Source: JAUWMV01 sp964562425
Lineage (GTDB): Bacteria > UBP14 > UBA6098 > B30-G16
Length of the DNA stretch: 15,169 bases
Reading direction: 5' to 3'
NCBI GenBank assembly: GCA_964562425.1
Contig: CAZLTJ010000056.1
Span: 1-15,169 of the forward strand
Shown here: positions 14,592 through 15,169 of the stretch, in pieces
Layout of the letters: each line of letters opens with the position of its first letter
Numbering within the stretch: position 1 is the first letter of the stretch
Made by a program: the position numbers and the translations under genes
Notes under the pieces: generated by a model
The model's database searches: none
What the model was told of the DNA's origin: nothing
What the model saw: only the letters and a program-made list of their open reading frames with translations

Positions 14592-14963
14592 TTAACATTC
14601 ATCATCATCTCGTCCATGCATACCACCACCATGAAATTGTCTGCCATGACGGTAACGATGCCCAAATTCCTCGCATATAACCTCGATAGGATGTTCATTG
14701 GCGAAAATAACGCCTCTATCGGTGACAATAGCCTCGACAATTGCTCGGTGTGCCTCCTTGAGTATTCGTCCGAACGTTTGCCGAGAAACCTCCATTCTTG
14801 CGGCAGCCTGCTCCTGATCCAAACCATCCAAATCGTGAAGTCTTAAAGCTTCAAGATGGTCTAAACCCAAGATAATTGGCGATCCTGTAGAAGGCTTTAT
14901 CGGAGCAAAACCCGTTATCATGCCCATACATCGCACTCTTCTATGTTTTCTTGGCCTTGTCAT
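14592..14963 (-). CDS. DUF134 family protein, probable HTH transcription regulator
   Basis: This 123-residue DUF134 protein shows the typical opening MTRPRKHRRVRCM, then a LDHLEALRLHDLDGLDQEQAA segment (~31-51) and a sigma-factor-region-4-like helix-turn-helix with AARMEVSRQTFGRILKEAHR (~50-69). The C-terminus is His-rich (HRYRHGRQFHGGGMHGRDDDE) and could bind a metal ion. AAGGATAT precedes the ATG on the minus strand. It lies upstream of both DUF5320 genes in the same direction, as usual for this family. It is likely a regulator of the adjacent cofactor-cluster genes, possibly metal-responsive by its His tail, but that is inference. It is host-type DNA beyond the phage block. Confidence 0.9.
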   Translation of the reverse strand: MTRPRKHRRVRCMGMITGFAPIKPSTGSPIILGLDHLEALRLHDLDGLDQEQAAARMEVSRQTFGRILKEAHRAIVEAIVTDRGVIFANEHPIEVICEEFGHRYRHGRQFHGGGMHGRDDDEC

Positions 14964-15075
14964 ATATCCTTTTTTTTATGAATTATTAAATCCAATTTTT
15001 TTAGTTTCTATCGATAGCTCTAAATTATCTCCTCCAATTTCCATTCCCTATATACATTCAAGCATTCCAATTATG

Positions 15076-15100
15076 CTCAGGTGTTTCTGTATTTCCTGAG
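15076..15100. promoter_or_regulatory. Inverted repeat in the DUF134 leader
   Basis: CTCAGG (15076-15081) and CCTGAG (15095-15100) form a 6-bp stem with a 13-base loop, downstream of the candidate promoter on the minus strand. The palindrome CTATCGATAG lies further downstream at 15008-15017. Either could be an operator or a leader RNA hairpin. Confidence 0.35.
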
Positions 15101-15119
15101 TTATTAGCATATGCCCATA

Positions 15120-15150
15120 ACTATATTAATGCTAAGAAATATTTTGTCAA
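15120..15150 (-). promoter_or_regulatory. Candidate promoter for DUF134
   Basis: On the minus strand a perfect TTGACA (plus-strand TGTCAA, 15145-15150) lies 16 bases before TAATAT (15123-15128), or 19 bases before TATAGT (15120-15125). Spacing and sequence suit a vegetative promoter. The start would be about 150 bases before the DUF134 ATG, giving a long leader. Confidence 0.55.
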
Positions 15151-15169
15151 GTGGAAAATTTGTGTTAAT

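Overview
The window reads as the structural and lysis half of a tailed-phage-like element (prophage or phage-derived island), about 1.4-13.55 kb, joined on the right to what looks like ordinary host chromosome (13.8-15.0 kb). The DNA is AT-rich. Most plus-strand genes have good Shine-Dalgarno sites (AAGGAGG-type), so the host is an SD-using bacterium. The right-hand genes (a DUF134 regulator and two DUF5320 glycine-rich proteins) are typical of anaerobes that carry NifB/NifX-like and Mrp-like cofactor clusters. A low-GC anaerobe, perhaps of a candidate phylum or the FCB group, fits, but I cannot name it. A 100-N run shows this is a scaffolded draft, probably metagenomic, assembly.

Layout. 1-268: AT-rich non-coding DNA with a 115-bp-period direct repeat. 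269-1405 (minus): Fic-domain protein with an N-terminal inhibitory motif. 1461-5979 (plus): portal, putative scaffold, SU10/DUF5309-type major capsid protein, then three small putative head-completion/connector proteins. The capsid gene has its own candidate promoter/operator upstream and a clear hairpin terminator directly downstream. 5995-7137 (minus): a lipoprotein with an internal 29-residue tandem duplication. 7187-10441 (plus): three putative fibre/adhesin proteins (FN3-like, DNRLRE, BppU-like). 10501-10956 (plus): T7-lysozyme-type amidase (endolysin). 11137-12500 (minus): a SatD-family protein and a three-helix membrane protein resembling the C-terminal half of its usual SatE/DUF3307 partner, separated by a repeat array. 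12556-13536 (plus): holin-like protein and a lytic-transglycosylase-like protein whose catalytic Glu position is Arg; this last gene is split by a spurious gap. 13537-13815: palindrome-rich junction with a bidirectional terminator. 13816-14963 (minus): two DUF5320 genes and DUF134.

How it fits together. The plus-strand genes would build a capsid, adsorption proteins and a lysis cassette (amidase, holin, transglycosylase-like protein). No tape measure, tail tube, sheath or baseplate hub is present, so the particle is short-tailed, or its tail genes lie elsewhere. No terminase or integrase lies in the window. Three cargo units (Fic, lipoprotein, SatD plus membrane protein) lie on the opposite strand to the virion genes, as expected of 'moron' genes expressed separately from late transcription. 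The most interesting of these is the SatD/membrane pair inside the lysis cassette: SatD keeps an Asp pair and glycine motif reminiscent of class III nucleotidyl cyclases and is coupled to a small membrane protein, which by inference could be a signalling or defence module.
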